Shown here: one piece after another, positions 33,749-46,349 of the stretch
Layout: the number at the start of each line of letters is the position of its first letter
Position numbering within the stretch: the stretch's first letter is position 1
DNA from: Plasmodium coatneyi
Taxonomy: Eukaryota > Apicomplexa > Aconoidasida > Haemosporida > Plasmodiidae
Length of the DNA: 64,000 nucleotides
Direction of reading: 5' to 3'
Assembly (NCBI RefSeq): GCF_001680005.1
Contig: NC_033567.1
Span: 2,790,001-2,854,000 of the forward strand
Translations under genes and position numbers: made by a program
The notes under the pieces: generated by a model
Database searches by the model: none
What the model was told of the DNA's origin: nothing
What the model saw: only the letters and a program-made list of their open reading frames with translations

Positions 33749-35849
33749 CTTGCTCGGGTGGCTATGCCGCATTGGGGGGGGAGAGTGACAAGCTGCACAG
33801 AACCAGAACGCGCATGCACGAGTTCCTAATTCGAGCCACACCCACATTTTTTACATCTACCACACTTCTCCCTTTGTGCATACTCCAAATATGGTGCACT
33901 GTTCTGTATTGTAGTATACTGCAGTGCGCACCCTTTTCTTTTAATGCACACGCCGAATGATTGACCACGCGTGCGCAGCGAGTTTGTCTCAATTTGTAGA
34001 GGCGGCGTGGAAGTTAACACAGCCGCTACAGTAGGGGGGCAGTCCTTCCACGCCGCCATTTTTTTTTAAATGTGTCTTATGTTCATTCCCTTTTTACCAA
34101 CTCCAACACGCAAACCGATTAATTAATTTTCGCCAGCGTAGAACGATGGGGAGGACCGACGAGTTGGCAACCCAAGGAGAATGGGGCCCCTTCCTCGTTT
34201 GTGCATTCCCCATTGCGATGAACCACAAACATCAGACGATTCGTCCTAACTCCATCCAATTTGCAACGAACAAGCAGCTGAACAGTTGACCGGGCAACGT
34301 GGAAAAATGGGTCGCCACCCCCTTCTGCTGCTTCACCGAGGAGGCGTTCTTCCAGAGGTGTGGCTTCCTTTTAATCATCTCGCACAGTTGAGGAGGCGTG
34401 TAAAAAGGGCACATATAACATGCTTGACGGGTGAGTAAAAGCGGGAGCATAAAATTACACTACATTGCGCTGTTTACTGATTTGGGGAGTCCCCCAGGGG
34501 CGGTTACTTTGCGCCAGTTCTAGGAAACATTGCCACGTGCTACCGATTGTTGCTGCGTGTACAGGCGTACGGTGTCGAAGAAAAAGGAGATCGGCGAAAA
34601 CGTAAAAAAAAAAAAACACATACATTGATGTCACCTTTTCGGAGGCATTCCCATCTTCATAGGTTAAAGTTGAGTGAGCGGAAAATTATGTTGTGGAGTA
34701 CCAGGGGAGAAACATGTGTAACATTTGCGTAATTTGAGGAAGAGCAAAGTTTCGCTGCTTTTTTTCCCCATTTTTTTGCAATTCTACGCACTGCACTTAG
34801 ACTAAGCTGCGGCAAACCGCTCACATGCGCTCGTGCAACTGTGGTTGCTACACACCCGTAGCCTTTGTGCCGGGTTCCAACAACGCTAAGGGGGCAGAAA
34901 AAAAAAAAAAAAAAAAAAAATGAACACGCGCAAGTGCAGTTATACACACATGGCACACAAACATCACATACCATCCGCATGCGAACCGGGTTAACCCGGC
35001 GTGTACGGTGAGGGGGCTTCGCTTCAGTTCTGTTTGCGCTTGGTCACCCGGTTCGCGCTGGCCCAAACTGGGCGTGCATTTTTTCCCTAGTGCAAAACTG
35101 CGAAACAGTCACGCGAAGTGTAAAGTGTCAAAATGGTTGACGAAGCAAGTTCCCATTTTTCCGCTTTACACCACTCGCAATTGCGCACTGGAACGAGTTT
35201 ACACAGGAAATAGTGTGCATGTTACCCGCACACTGGCCCACTTGACTTGCCCCTTGAACATTTGTACCTGCTTATACTTTTACATTTTTTTATTTCCCGA
35301 AGGGAAAAGAAGGAGCAAGTAAATTCCCCCACCAGTGTGTATTTGTTCACTTAGGCAATGTGAAAAAAAAAAAAAAAAAAAGGGACATTTTTGTAAAGCT
35401 TTTTCCCAATTATATACACTGATCCGTACACCTGTTTTTCCAACTCATGAAAATTAAAGGAACGGTTGGCAGGACGGGCAATCAGGCAAACAAGCGAAGT
35501 TGCAACAGAGTCACAACAGAGTAACAACATATAGTGACAAACGAACAGAGTGCAATTTTTAAAGCCCTTCCGTACACGCCCGCAAATTTTTGTTCGCGCA
35601 GAATTTCCAGTTTTGCCGCCCATCCACCCTCTTTTTCCCTCTTCAACTTCACCTTACCAGTTCGATTCATCCACCACTGATTCATTTGGCCGCCCGCCTT
35701 TTGAACGGCACAACTTACCCCCGCCAGTCACCCCGCCAATCATCCCGCAAGTCGCCACCGTGGTTTGCTCCCTAATTACATTCCCATCCCGTGACACTTC
35801 CTCCCATTCTCAGCAGCGAATTTCTTTTCTTTTTTTTTTTCCAAACACC
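33749..35849. other. Intergenic region upstream of the three-exon membrane protein gene
   Basis: About 2.1 kb without a supported gene. It holds an A run at 34900-34920, another at 35360-35380, and CT-rich leader-like sequence at 35620-35840 just before the ATG. No tRNA-like cloverleaf was noticed by eye. Confidence 0.55.
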
Positions 35850-37220
35850 ATGTCGGTAAAAAACAAAATGCACGTGAACCAACTGAACAAAACACTATTT
35901 AGGGAAAATTACAAAACTGAAAGAAACATTAAGGAGGATATTGAATTGATGGAAACCATCGAAAACTTGAGTGACGATATAATGTTGAACAACGACTCTT
36001 TTGAGAGCAACGCATACATAAAGTCGTCCACGAAAAATGTTAATGACAAGGGGAATGAGAAAACTAAAAATGACACTAATTTGAAGAACTTGAAAAAAAA
36101 AAATGGGACTACTAATAACAACTACGGCGGAGGAGGCAGTGCCGGTACCAACGGTAGCAACAAGAGCGGCACCATAAGTAACAACAACAACAGTGGCAAC
36201 AAAAATGAACAGAAGTTTTTTGCAAACATTCCACAAATATACGAAACGCATGACTCCAGTGCCAAGGAGGAACTACACTCTGATCACAACAATGAGGAAG
36301 ACGGCGTGATGTATATCCTTTCCAATGTCATGGCTGTGTTATACATAATCGTAGCGATAGGTGGGTGCACTGATTAAAGACGGGTTGGATGGATCCACAC
36401 GTTGTTCAGACGTTGTCATTCGCTTTACACATCACCTTTTGCGTAACTTTTTTTGCATAGCTCGTTTTACACCCCACGCGCTTCACTTTCCCCATGTGCC
36501 CCCCTCCCCGCAGTGACCATCCTGCACCTCCACCTGGACGAGGACCACGCAATCATCAAGGCCATCAGCGCGTTGAAGCTCCGATTTGTTGCCCTGATGA
36601 AAGACGTTCCGGCTTTCAAAAACTTAATGATCACCGTGGCGCTAATCGTAAGGCATGAGAGGCTTACATCGTACACATGCTCGGATCTAGCTGAACCGAC
36701 CCACAACGTGCACCGCTTTGCCATTTTACCGTGTCCCTGCATTTTTGCACAATTTTGCGTATTTATTTATTTATCCTTGCAGAATGTGAAAATTAACACC
36801 CTTCTGGAGGAAGGGATGACCAAGTGGAACATCTTCAAGCCATACATAGAAGCGCTGAAACCATTGAACACAGAATTCACAGTTTTGTTCACCATTTTAA
36901 TCCTCATGTTTTTCACGGCCATTTCCATTTTGAGCATAATACACGGAATTGTAAACATGAAAAATGACAAAATTCTGATGGAAAAAGGGAGTACTATTTT
37001 TGTGACCAACAAAATGACGATGGAGGAGTTCGAAGATAAGTCCTTCACGTATAGTGAACTAGCCAAACTTCATAGCGACAAGGATTATATTTGTTTAAAA
37101 AATAAAAGAGCAGGTGAAGGTATTGAGTCGTGGAACTGGCAAGTGAGGAAAATGAAAAACGGAAATAATGACAAGGATATATGCAGTGACATTGAACTTT
37201 CAGACGGGGAAAAAAACTGA
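35850..37220 (+). CDS. Conserved Plasmodium multi-pass membrane protein, unknown function (3 exons)
   Basis: Exons 35850-36360, 36514-36647 and 36783-37220 join with phases 1 and 0 to give 360 aa. The N-terminal ~145 residues are polar with an Asn/Gly/Ser-rich stretch (residues ~85-120). Then come VMYILSNVMAVLYIIVAIVT, a short helical loop rich in charged residues, FKNLMITVALIN, and a clear membrane helix FTVLFTILILMFFTAISILS, followed by a cytosolic-looking acidic tail with SWNWQVRKMKN. No signal peptide is visible. I do not recognise a family. It is the last conserved core gene before the variant-gene island. Confidence 0.8.
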
Positions 37221-38419
37221 CTCGCTGGGCAGGTGGATTGAGGAAACAGCACAATCCTCTGCGTTTGCACGTACATGAAGTAACCTCGCGTGGGACATAT
37301 ATCTGCATTTCTGTTTAGCAATGCATGCCCTCATTTCTTCATGGTCCGCTTTTCCTAGTGCCCCCCTCCTTCCCTCCCAATTTGTTAAATATTTGAAACT
37401 CTGATTTAATGTGCAGTCGCTGTTTGCAACTTTTTGAATGGCGTTTTATTCACTCTTTCTTGAATTCGCAAAATGTGCGTTTTGTGTCAGTCCAAAAGCA
37501 TTCCGTGTGTGCAACTGTTCATACGTGAACTCGTCAACAGGGAGCAGAGGTGTGTCTACACGCGGAAATGCAAGCCCCATATGCTACCCAAGGGAAGAGG
37601 AACTCCATAGAACTGGTGCCTGGAAAAAGCGCCCCCAGGAGGCTTACCTACCGAAGCTGCAGAGCAGGATGGCACAGAGGACCAAGCCATAGCAGCGCGA
37701 CATTGCTGTAGGTGACGTTTTCAATGAAGTGCCCTTGTGCTCGCAAATATTTTTTATTTGGGGGGGCAGAATGTGTAAGCACACTTAAGCTTTATACGTA
37801 CACATATATTATATAGGGGCAATGGACAGTTGTGCCCCCCCCATTTTTTATTACACTTCACATCAGCGTTATTCTATGTGCATCAAACCCTAATTGAACA
37901 TTTTTATGTCAGCATCTTCTGTCTCCCTTCATGTCTACCCCAAGTCGTCTGTGTGCGTAAACATGCATACATGCATAAATGCACACGCACATACACGTAT
38001 GTGTAGTTTTTTTTTTTTGTCTTTTTTTTTTTTATACAACTTATTAATTCTTCTGAACACGCTGAACAAGGGATGATTATCATATAGGCGTGTGTTCAGC
38101 TGCTTTATGTAATGTTATAATGATCCCTCCTGTGGATGTGCATGCACAGTGTTGTTCCCAGCTTATTAGTTTACTCCCCTTTTTATATGTAAGGGCCGCC
38201 TATGATCTATTCAGAATAAAACCGCACATCAAGGGGGATACGTGCAATGATGCTAATTCGAGAGAGGGGAGGGGGAGGACTGCACACCTGGAGTATCAAC
38301 GCCGAGATGTGCAGTTGGTGGTATCCACGAACATTTTGTAGACAATGTTGTTATACGTGGTCCGGATTCGCTGAACGGGAAAGGGGGGTCCATGCCGCCG
38401 CAAATTTACCCATGGTACA

Positions 38420-38790
38420 TCACCACATTTTTTTGGGGGACGTATATACCCCACATTGTAGACGTTCTGTAAATGTGTGTACCTATGTGGTGACTACTTT
38501 ACCACATTTGTGTACAAATGTAGGACATCGACGACGATGTGGGGGGGAGAACGTATTATACCCCACATTGTAGATGTTTTGTAAGTTACCACATTTTTGG
38601 GGACATCCACAGCACAGTTTGTGGGGACCTTCCCACACTTTTGGGGAACGTTTTGTAAGTTACCACATTTTTTAGGGGGGGAGGAAAGTATTATATCCCA
38701 CATTTTGTAGACGTTCTACAAATGTGTAAAAATGTGGAACAATGTGGAGACGACGATGTGAGAGGACAACGATGTGGGGGGGAACATCCT
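38420..38790. repeat. CCACATT/AATGTGG degenerate repeat at the island's left border
   Basis: A block of the form accacattttt-ggggg-acgtatta-taccccacattgtagacgttctgtaa recurs at about 38422, 38545, 38588 and 38661, with truncations, and ends in repeated aatgtgg/cgatgtgg words. The repeated CCACATT and its reverse complement allow hairpins. Confidence 0.75.
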
Positions 38791-39189
38791 TCCCCGTCAC
38801 CCTTTTTTGGGAGGAGTGTGTGTAGGAACATCATCCGCCCCTTGCTTCCTCCCTTACATGTGTACTTGGTAAATATAAATGTGCATTCCTCCTCACGACC
38901 AAATATATTAAGCAATATATATGTACGCACATTCGACACGAGGGAAGGGGATAAAATGTTTCCCCTTTTCTACGTTCCATATACTACATATATATGTGAA
39001 CAATATTTTTTAATAATCCCTCCAACAGGAGAAATTGAGCATAAAGTAATAACACACGCTCATATTTTTTTTGTCTTAGGGAGCAAAAACTTCCCTGTGC
39101 ACGCATAATGAATAAATGAAGTAGAATAGTAATATAGAGTGTTCTAATAAGAATTGTAATGAATCAAAATATCCATAATAAATAACGGG

Positions 39190-39435
39190 ATGTATATGGG
39201 AAGAAATTCGACCATTGCCCCTCTCCTCTTATTTTGCTGTTCTTATTTTGTTATTCCAGTACATCTATTACTTTTCTTGCATTAAGTACGTACATACGGC
39301 ACGATTTTGATGGATACATGTGTATGTGTATATAGGGTATGTTACTATTACGTAAGAAAAGTTCAGCACTACATATTATAAAGAAGAAACGAAAAAAGAA
39401 AAAGTAAATTATGATTAAACACAGCGGTCATGAAC
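39190..39435. repeat. KIR 5'-flank-like block, copy without a gene directly after it
   Basis: The sequence from the ...cctcttattttgctgttcttattttgttattcc stretch through ...gtatgttactattacgtaagaaaagttcagca is matched, with divergence, upstream of both KIR genes (about 39780-40010 and 46350-46560). Here it is followed by about 350 bp of noncoding DNA and then by the second copy. Confidence 0.45.
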
Positions 39436-39779
39436 GCGGGGAGCACCTTAATATGGATTCCTGCTGTAAGAATAAATGGGATTATTCTTATTGTGTACTT
39501 TTCTTTTTCCTATTTTATACATCGATTTTGCATTTCTGAATAGAAATGCAGGACACACAATCCACAAAAGGGGGAATATGTCGTATGTGGAATTTACTGT
39601 ACTATATATAGGCAATTTTTTACTAACGCTTTTAATTAACAAATTAACAAAAATTAAATGTGTGAGCAGAAATTTCTATAAGGAAATTTTGTACATCTTT
39701 ATATGCACAATACATAGGAGAAATGCATAATAATGTAATGCACTATTCTAAATAATTGCACAAAACCTTGCAAAGTAAA

Positions 39780-40015
39780 ATAAATACATAAGGAATGCAG
39801 AAGGAACTTTATCCTCCCTTGTTGTTCTGTTCGTTATTCCGATATATTTATTCCTAATTTTTCTTTTTATATACATACATGATATGATTTTGGATGCACA
39901 TACATATGTTGTGTATATAATGTATGTTATCATCACTTAAGAACTGAATGGTGTGTATTACCGAAGGAATAGGAATTCCATATTTTGCGCTGTTATAATC
40001 ATTATCGAACATGGA
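39780..40015 (+). promoter_or_regulatory. Putative KIR upstream region (first KIR gene)
   Basis: This block precedes the first KIR exon by about 110 bp and resembles the block at 46350-46560 before the second KIR gene. Shared parts include the ttattttg/ttgttattcc start, an ACATACAT-rich middle and the tgttatcatcacttaagaa end. Promoter function is inference from this shared position. Confidence 0.4.
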
Positions 40016-40121
40016 AAACTTTCGCACATGTATGTAACTTACATAAATGCATATAAATATATAAATGCATAAATAATTCGGAAATAAATATTTTATAAGG
40101 AGTAATATACAACATCAAGCC

Positions 40122-41818
40122 ATGGGAAAGGAAGTACTAATAGTTGTTTCTTCCTGTTAGAATAGATACATATATATGATCTTCATACAATACAGGTGTC
40201 CGCGATATAATGAGGTAACATATGTGGCAACATTAGAAAATATATTCTGCTTTAATTACATTTATAGGAGGAATGTTTAGCTAAATTACCTTCCAAACAA
40301 ATCTATAAGAAATTCGAAGAAAGCAAGAGTGGTAAAAATGGATGTGCGGGTAGCATCTCCTGGACACAGGGAATAACGAGTATATTAGAAAATAAATTAA
40401 ACCAACAGTGGGACGATGAAGCACAATATGCCAAGGAGATTGTTGGAGCATGGTGTTCGGTATCTACAATAAATAGAAAGGAGCAACCACCCTGTGAAAG
40501 GGTATGTGATTATTTCTATTTTTGGTTAGGAGATAAATTAATTAGCATTTTAAAGAATCCTGCCTTATTTTGGACTATTATGCCAGATATCTACACTAAA
40601 TTGGGTGGTTCCACAGACCAATGTAATTATATACCTATGCACGACACTGTTGATAGGCAAATTTTCCCATGGAGGAAAACCATATTCGATTATTGGAATG
40701 ATTATAAAACAATAATACAAAAATTAAATGGTTCTGAAGCTTCCTGTACGAGGAAATATGACGCATACATAAATGGAGCTAAGGACGTCTATGGACAAGT
40801 ACAAGCAAACTGTGGGAGTACAAATATGGATGCCTTCTGTACGAAATTTAGGAAAAAGTTCCAGCCGAGTGATGGTAAAAACAAAATCCTAACACCATCA
40901 GAACTACTATCTAAACTGAAGTCTGGAGGAGCACTGTCCAAAGATGATCTTCCATCAGCAGTCGAACGGGATGGAATGGACGAAAAGGACCTTAGTTCCT
41001 GTTTGAAACAGCTGTCTGCAGCAATTAATGCTGCATCACCTCATGGGGGGTCATCGTCAGGCAGTCCTCAATTACAACATTCAGGGGAAACTGCTTCTAC
41101 CCCCACTTCTCCTAGCGGATCCACCTCTCCTACCGTTGCCATTCCTGCTGTTGGAGGAGCAATAGCATTACCTACATTAGCATTCCTATTGTATAAAGTA
41201 AGTAATAGTATATAATTGTCAATTGTCCATTACAATTATAATTACCAATTATTATAATAAATGTAGTAGTATAAATAACAGCATTATATAATATTCCCCC
41301 CCTCTCTATAAACTGAAAAAATGGTGCATTAAAACCATACATGTAAATTTTATATATGCATATACACACATATGAATATATATACTATATGTACTTATAT
41401 ATATACACATATATATGTCCATATATATGCATATGTTATATATATATATACATGTCTACATATATATTTATATATATATGTATATGTGTATATGTACATG
41501 CATATATGTTCATATATATATATATATATATTCTTCCCTCCCGCTTTTTTTTAGTATAATCTTTTACCTGATTGGTTTGGTAACCATACCTTTGGAGGAA
41601 GTAACAACAACATTAGTAGAATTAGGAGGAAGAAAAGGTCAATAAGACATGATTTCGATCTACAATCAACGGACGAGACTTCTACAGAACGTTCCACAAC
41701 AATGGACGACTCGTCAACAACAGCAGGAGACGATTCTTTTTCTTTATATACTGCTCCTTCGATCCGAGGTAGGAATAGCAGGAATAGCCAACATAGGAAT
41801 GTAGGTTATCATCCCTAG
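40122..41818 (+). CDS. KIR (PIR superfamily) variant surface protein, copy 1
   Basis: Exons 40122-40133 (MGKE), 40268-41197 and 41555-41818 join in phase 0 to give 401 aa; the tiny first exon is the least certain part. Exon 2 shows the PIR pattern: LPSKQIYKKFEE at the start, spaced cysteines (GCAGSIS, GAWCS, CERVCDYFYFWLGD, CNYIP, CTRKYDAYI, CGSTNMDAFC), a Ser/Thr/Pro-rich stalk and a membrane helix IPAVGGAIALPTLAFLLYK. Exon 3 encodes a basic cytoplasmic tail (IRRKKRSIRHDFD) ending in RNVGYHP. PIR proteins are made in infected red cells and are linked to antigenic variation and immune interaction; KIR is the P. knowlesi branch. No premature stop is seen. Intron 2 is rich in TATATACA repeats (41340-41535). 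The gene is tail-to-tail with the two-TM gene on its right. Confidence 0.9.
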
Positions 41819-42130
41819 ATAAAATGTTTTTTCCCCCAGGCGTAACTATAATGACTTGCAGCCATAGGCGAATTATCGCAGTAGTTATGCAAATGAAGAA
41901 AACAAATATAAAAAAATTTTAATTATTTTATAATGTATAATTCCAATTTTTCACATGAATTGCATTTTTCATGAATTACACCTTTCACAAATTTACACTT
42001 TCCATGCTAAGCATGGAACGTGCATAGCATAAATACTTACTATGACAGTGCTTAGCATGAAAAGTGCTCCCCCCACCCCCTTTAAAAAGTGTGTGTGCAA
42101 ACTCCACTTTATTCTTCTTCATTTTAAATA

Positions 42131-42168
<38 letters not shown>

Positions 42169-42251
42169 TAAAATAAGTTTTTTTTCTTAAGGAAAAAAGT
42201 AAAAAAAAAAAAAAGAAAAACATTTCACAACTTACAACTTGTACTTACAAA
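41819..42251. other. 3' intergenic spacer between KIR copy 1 and two-TM gene copy 1
   Basis: AT-rich spacer with a CCATGCTAAGCATGG palindrome near 42002-42016, other GCTTAGCATG words to 42060, and a (TA)n run at about 42128-42164. The whole spacer is repeated in reverse orientation at about 50150-50585. Confidence 0.75.
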
Positions 42252-43247
42252 TTAAAGTTTGTGTCTTTTGTATTTGGAACGTTGGATGTATTTTTTTCGT
42301 GCTCGGTAATAATAAAATGCAAATAGGGCACCTATTCCAAGGAGTGCTATGGCCGTAACAATTGCATGTCCCACTGTTGAGTAGGTGCCACCTGTCGTAG
42401 TAAAAAAGCAGGAAGCTGCTGAGAAGCCCGAAGTCCCCTGTACGCAGGTAGGGTTTGCTTCTATCATTGATTTCCCACAAGATAAAATAAATGGAAGGGA
42501 GACTAAAATAGCTATTATAACGATTAGCAGGGTTCTATGTTTAAATTTCCCATATTTACATTTTTTATACAACCTTCGACATCTATCTTTTAGGGTGGTA
42601 TTATTCTTACCTCTATGTGATAAATTACATGAATTTGTTCCTAAGTTTGATTTTTTGGAATGTGTTCCCTCATATGGTTCATTTGGGAAAGTGTTTCTAA
42701 AGGGCGGGTCGTCTTCATTATAATTTCTATGAGAAAATTGATTTGGCAAGTGTGTTCTTGTACCGGTTCCAATACCAACTTCATCTACTGATGGTGATGA
42801 TCCTGTACTGCTTGAATCGCTTCCATCTGAGGTGTCATATGAACTTGTTCCACTACTAGTACCACCATACTGTGATGATGATGTGCTTATGGCACTCACC
42901 TAAAAAAAAAAAGAGGTAAGGAAGGGGTAAGGAACAAGTGTGTTCATAGTTCATGCAGTGTATAAGTATTATTGCTAAAAAAGGGAAAGGGTTCTAAGGA
43001 AGGAGGAAGGGGAAGGGAAAATTTTCCCTTCCCCTTCCCCAAACCCCCTTCCTTCCTTCTTTCCTTTCTTCCTTCACTCAGCAAAAAAGAAACAAAAAAA
43101 AAATTTTCTCCTAATCATAATAATAAATGTGTGTGCACATTTTAAAAAATTAAATAGTTCTTATCTTACATGGCGGGGATATTGCCACAGAAGCAGATAG
43201 GCAAAGCTGAGTAGTGAAAGTTTTGTTAAAGGTATGGGTGCCATCAT
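42252..43247 (-). CDS. Signal-peptide/two-TM island protein, copy 1 (2 exons)
   Basis: Read on the minus strand, exon 1 (43247-43170) encodes MMAPIPLTKLSLLSFAYLLL and six further residues, a signal peptide. Exon 2 (42899-42252) starts in phase 0 after a TTTTTAG acceptor; total 241 aa. The mature part begins with a Ser/Thr/Gly-rich stretch (VSAISTSSSQYGG). It then has a basic segment (NTTLKDRCRRLYKKCK), a first membrane helix (HRTLLIVIIAILVSLPFIL), a short Cys-containing loop, and a second helix followed by AFYYYRARKKYIQRSKYKRH. The site where an export PEXEL motif (RxLxE/Q/D) would be, just after the intron, reads SAIST and is not a match. A paralogue is at 49159-50130 on the other strand. 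I do not recognise the family; it may be one of the smaller P. knowlesi-specific multigene families. Confidence 0.82.
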
Positions 43248-43689
43248 TCTTTTTGCTGTTTTTGCTCTTCTTTTTTTTTAGTGCTTCTTTCTTTTTAAAT
43301 TAAAAAGATTTAAAATAAATTTATATTACTCTGTTTTGTGTACATTAAATAGATTGTATGATGATTATTTTCTTCTTCTTTCTTCTTTGTGTTGAACATA
43401 GAGAATGTGTTAAATTCAATCAATCATTTGTTGTACAGTTACGCGGGAGATATATACTGCTGTTTTTTCATTTTAAAGGTGTGTAAATCTAATTTAAACT
43501 GAAAGAATTTAACATTACAACGTACAATAATGCATATAAAAATATATATTAATTTAAAATAATTAAAAAAAAATAGATTTTAATTACACATAACTACATT
43601 TTGTATTATTTCAAAAAAATTAAGTTAACTTAAAGTGGTGGTTAGTATTCTTTTTTCTCCTAAGAAGAGAAGAGAGAAGGAAAAAAAAA

Positions 43690-44750
43690 ATTTCCACTAA
43701 TTCCACCCCCCTCTTAGACCCCTTCCTTACACCACCCCTCCTACATCCCCTTACACAGATGCATACTAACCACCCTAACACCACACTAACACCCCTCCCC
43801 TTCACAATTATATAGGTCACACCCCCTCCTTCACTTTCACTCCTTCACACTATTTCTTTCACCCCTAATACCCCCTCATTTAACACTGCACACTGACGCT
43901 CACACTCACCAACTTCACTCCTTTTCTTCCTTCACTCCTTCTCTTCCTTCACTCCTTCTCTTCCTTCACTCCTTCTCTTCCTTCACTCCTCTTTTCCTTC
44001 TACACCCCTTCCTTCCACACCCCTTTCTTCCACATCTTTCCCTTCACATGCTTTCCTTAACCCTAAAACCGGAACCCATCCCACTCCTTCCACACACGTT
44101 CCTTCACTTATCTTCCTACACTCTCTTTCCTTCGCACATATTACCCTCCACCCTAACCATCTAACACCTACCACCATGAACCCTAACACCCAAATCTGCA
44201 CCCCTCTGCACACTTCCCTCAACATACGCCCTTCCATCCACCTAACAACCCACCTATCACCCACCTAACAACCCACCTACCACCACCCTAACAATCCACC
44301 TACCACCCACCTAACAATCCACCTACCACCCACCTAACAACCCACCTACCACCACCCTAACAATCCACCTACCACCCACCTAACAACCCACCTACCACCA
44401 CCCTAACAATCCACCTACCACCCACCTAACAACCCACCTACCACCACCCTAACAATCCACCTACCACCCACCTAACAACCCATCTACCACCACCCTAACA
44501 ATCCACCTACCACCCACCTAACAACCTTCCTACCATCAACCACCCCTAACAACCTTTCCTTCCACCTACCACCCCTAACAACCTTTCCTTCCACCTACCA
44601 CCCCTAACAACCTTTCCTTCCACCTACCACGCCTGACACAACGTTCCTTCCACCACCCCTAACAACCTTCCATTCTACCACCTACTACCCCTAACACCAC
44701 CTTCCTTCCACCTACCACTTTCTTGTAATCCCCTTCCTTCCTTCCCCTCC
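43690..44750. repeat. C-rich satellite (left partner of the inverted G-rich satellite)
   Basis: The plus strand is almost free of G. It contains TCACTCCTTCTCTTCCT units (about 18 bp, four times, 43917-43990). A longer CCACCTACCACCCACCTAAC / CCACCCTAACAATCCACCTA alternation of about 43 bp runs at 44240-44530, followed by CCACCCCTAACAACCTTTCC units to 44620. The complementary strand carries many GGG and GGTGGG runs. The reverse-complement partner is at 48150-48690. Confidence 0.9.
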
Positions 44751-46349
44751 TTTTTGAGGTGTTGGTTGTGTGGGGGAAACATCATCCTACTTTGAGCACG
44801 CTACCATTTTTGGGAGGGTGTGAAAAGCCACCTTTTTGGAAAGTGTGGAAACCACCTCTTTTTTGGGGGGAACTTTACACCCCTCCATATATAAAGAACT
44901 GAAGGAAAAAAACGCTGTACCACCACCCTTAGGTAATTCCTCCCTTCAAGAGAAAAAAGGAGAATGTGGTAATGTTATATTTATATACGATTTGAACGAT
45001 ATAACATATGCGGACTACTGCATTATGCCTAGTTGTAGAACGACATAGTGGATTATATACGACTTGCCCCCTACTCTCTTATGGAACATTTCGTCCATGG
45101 CATTCGCTCCTGTAGAGTCATAAATAATATTGCGTCACCATGTGTAAGACTGTAATTGTTATGCATATATGTATACACATGAATTAAAAAAAAAATTATC
45201 AACGATCCAATCCCTAATGCGATCTAACCATAATATGCTACATGAGGGAATTGACCGCATAATACGAAATGGTTAAATGGACACACACTTTCTTCCCCTT
45301 TTTTGTACATCTATATATTGCTTCCTTACCATTCTATTGATAAATTTTACACTTTCTGTATAAAGTAGGAGAGAGGTTTGTATGGACACAATATACTGTA
45401 AAAGGTATGTTCATTTATTTTTTTTTTTAACCATGACCATAAGGAACGGCATAAAATGATTACATCACAAATGATGACCACCATCATGACTTAAATATAT
45501 ATATATATGAACACTCATTCCTATATATATATACTGGAATAATATGTAGAAGGGGGGGAAGGCAAGCCCCCAAACCAGGTCCATGAGGCCCTGCCCCCCC
45601 TTAACTTATCTGAAGCAAGAATGAAAAAGGAGGGGGAAGGATGCACTAAAACATAAAGCGTGCGGTGCGTATGAAAAAAAAAGAGAAGAACTCAAATAAT
45701 ACATAATACACAATTTGTATAGGGGGGGATACTGTACAATCATCGAAAAGAATGAAAGAAGAAAAGAAGGAAAATAAGCAGGGGGGTTATTATTCCTAGG
45801 TTATCATGAACAGAGGAAGGGAGAAGGAAAAGGGGAAATAAAATGTGAAAATATTCTTATGATGATATACGTGGTATTCTCTCTTCACTTGGTAATTTAA
45901 TTACTTCATTCTGAACTATATTCCTGCTCATTGTGCTCATCCACTTTTTTTTTTATGAATTCAGCACGTTCTCCCTTCATTATGTATTGATAAATATGTA
46001 CACATTCAGAAAGGGAGGAAGGGATATTATGTGTATGAACTGTACTATACGTACTAGCAGCTTCTAGCAATTCTTTTTTAATAACAATTAAGCATGCAAA
46101 AAAATGAGAGAAAAAGTATGCCAGCAGAAAATTGTTGCACAAGAGAGAGAAATATTATGCTCCTCTCTATATATGTGTATATGTAATAATTATAAGGGTG
46201 CAAATGATCATGTAATGTTCGAATACAAACAAGTATGGGTAGGAATAATTAAAAGAATAATATAACATAGATGGAATAAACAAGCATAATTACAATGCCA
46301 AAAATATAGCAAATAAATGAAATAAGAAAAAGGAATGTACGTGAAGAAA

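Larger units (their letters stand above)
37221..40121. other. Transition from conserved core to variant-gene island
   Basis: No supported gene in 2.9 kb. From about 37.2 to 38.4 kb it looks like ordinary intergenic DNA; 38.4-38.8 kb is a CCACATT-type repeat, listed separately; after 38.9 kb the base composition drops to AT-rich sequence typical of PIR gene flanks. Two diverged copies of a KIR upstream block lie at about 39.19-39.43 and 39.78-40.01 kb. Confidence 0.6.

Noticed and set aside
43900..44750. CRISPR-like array
   Set aside because: The repeats are contiguous satellite units without unique spacers, in a eukaryotic nuclear genome.
45906..46142. 78-aa minus-strand frame with a hydrophobic start and a helical end
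   Set aside because: It starts at GTG, lacks an ATG until late, and matches neither the KIR nor the two-TM family; kept out for lack of support.
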